NCBI RefSeq assembly: GCF_004114695.1
Contig: NZ_CP035310.1
Coordinates: 496,001 to 560,000, forward strand
Reading direction: 5' to 3'
Source of the DNA: Erythrobacter sp. HKB08
GTDB taxonomy: Bacteria; Pseudomonadota; Alphaproteobacteria; Sphingomonadales; Sphingomonadaceae
Length of the DNA: 64,000 nt
The translations under genes were made by a program, and so were the position numbers. Numbering within the stretch: the first letter of the stretch is position 1; each line of letters opens with the position of its first letter. Below the pieces are notes generated by a model. That model did not search any database. It was not told the origin of the DNA and saw only the letters and a program-made list of their open reading frames with translations. Shown in pieces: positions 63,924 to 64,000 of this stretch.

Positions 63924-64000
63924 ATGACCGATATGCCGTTCCCGCCCATTCCCGGTTTCCCGGCCGGCGACAATGTCGCGGACTTTCCCGCGCCCAAGCC
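63924..64000 (+). CDS. Start of an unidentified gene, cut by the window end
   Basis: ATG 63924 is preceded by AAGGGG (63911-63916) at a suitable distance and opens a frame with no stop to the last base. The 25 visible residues (MTDMPFPPIPGFPAG and on) are proline-rich; no family can be assigned. Confidence 0.6.
   Translation, partial: MTDMPFPPIPGFPAGDNVADFPAPK

Overview
The window looks like a chromosome segment of an alphaproteobacterium of the order Sphingomonadales, most like the Erythrobacteraceae. The grounds are a GC-rich coding style with little intergenic DNA, family signatures typical of that group (the DUF1491, DUF1192 and DUF6489 proteins, HemJ, a Mg-type HemB, CarD, and a ligase-associated exonuclease), and an alphaproteobacterial gene order around hemE. 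The species assignment is inference. I saw no tRNA, rRNA, insertion sequence, prophage or CRISPR array.

Layout. 1-4774: end of an S9 peptidase, a thioredoxin-like ferredoxin, a CBS protein, an ErpA-type Fe-S carrier, xthA and a SleB-like hydrolase. 4981-10655: a minus-strand block (DUF1491, thioesterase, ptsN, hpf, dnaQ, coaE, aroE, maf, ppsR-like). 10656-10980: a gene-free gap between the ppsR/DUF299 gene and hemE, the place where Caulobacter carries its chromosomal origin; it has an AT-rich tract, DnaA-box-like 9-mers and a cluster of GANTC sites. 10981-14447: hemE, hemJ, rho and a small ATPase. 14439-18033: an NTF2-like protein, a BLUF photoreceptor, an FMN glutamate-synthase-like protein and a dienelactone hydrolase. 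18050-23665: mnmE, mnmG, rsmG, parA and parB with two perfect parS palindromes and one variant. The window therefore appears to hold both the replication origin and the centromere, 8.5 to 11 kb apart, with genes transcribed away from the origin on both sides.

23832-36839 is the most unusual part. Six tightly coupled plus-strand genes encode a CHASE2 sensor with a decayed kinase domain, a CheY-like regulator, a PgsC/CapC-like membrane protein with a long C-terminal extension, a membrane-anchored unknown, a possible metal-dependent hydrolase, and a 1382-residue protein whose C-terminal half is a PgsB/CapB (poly-gamma-glutamate synthase) Mur-ligase domain. Two convergent genes encode an outer-membrane beta-barrel and a receiver-Hpt protein. 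I read this as a divergent gamma-linked polyamino-acid synthesis and export system for a diderm cell. No recognisable PgsA/CapA is present.

36911-63782 is mostly ordinary chromosome: a glycine-zipper protein, free-methionine sulfoxide reductase, a sorbosone-dehydrogenase-like protein, a DUF815 ATPase, an acyl-CoA dehydrogenase, TsaC/Sua5, lipoproteins and two GIN-domain proteins, CarD, YihY, a 7Fe ferredoxin, an S4 protein, a Suv3-like helicase, an M23 peptidase, hemB, a GNAT, a spermidine-synthase fusion, gamma-carbonic anhydrase, DUF167, an ATP-dependent DNA ligase with its exonuclease, clpA, DUF1192 and a quinone oxidoreductase. The window ends in the first codons of another gene.
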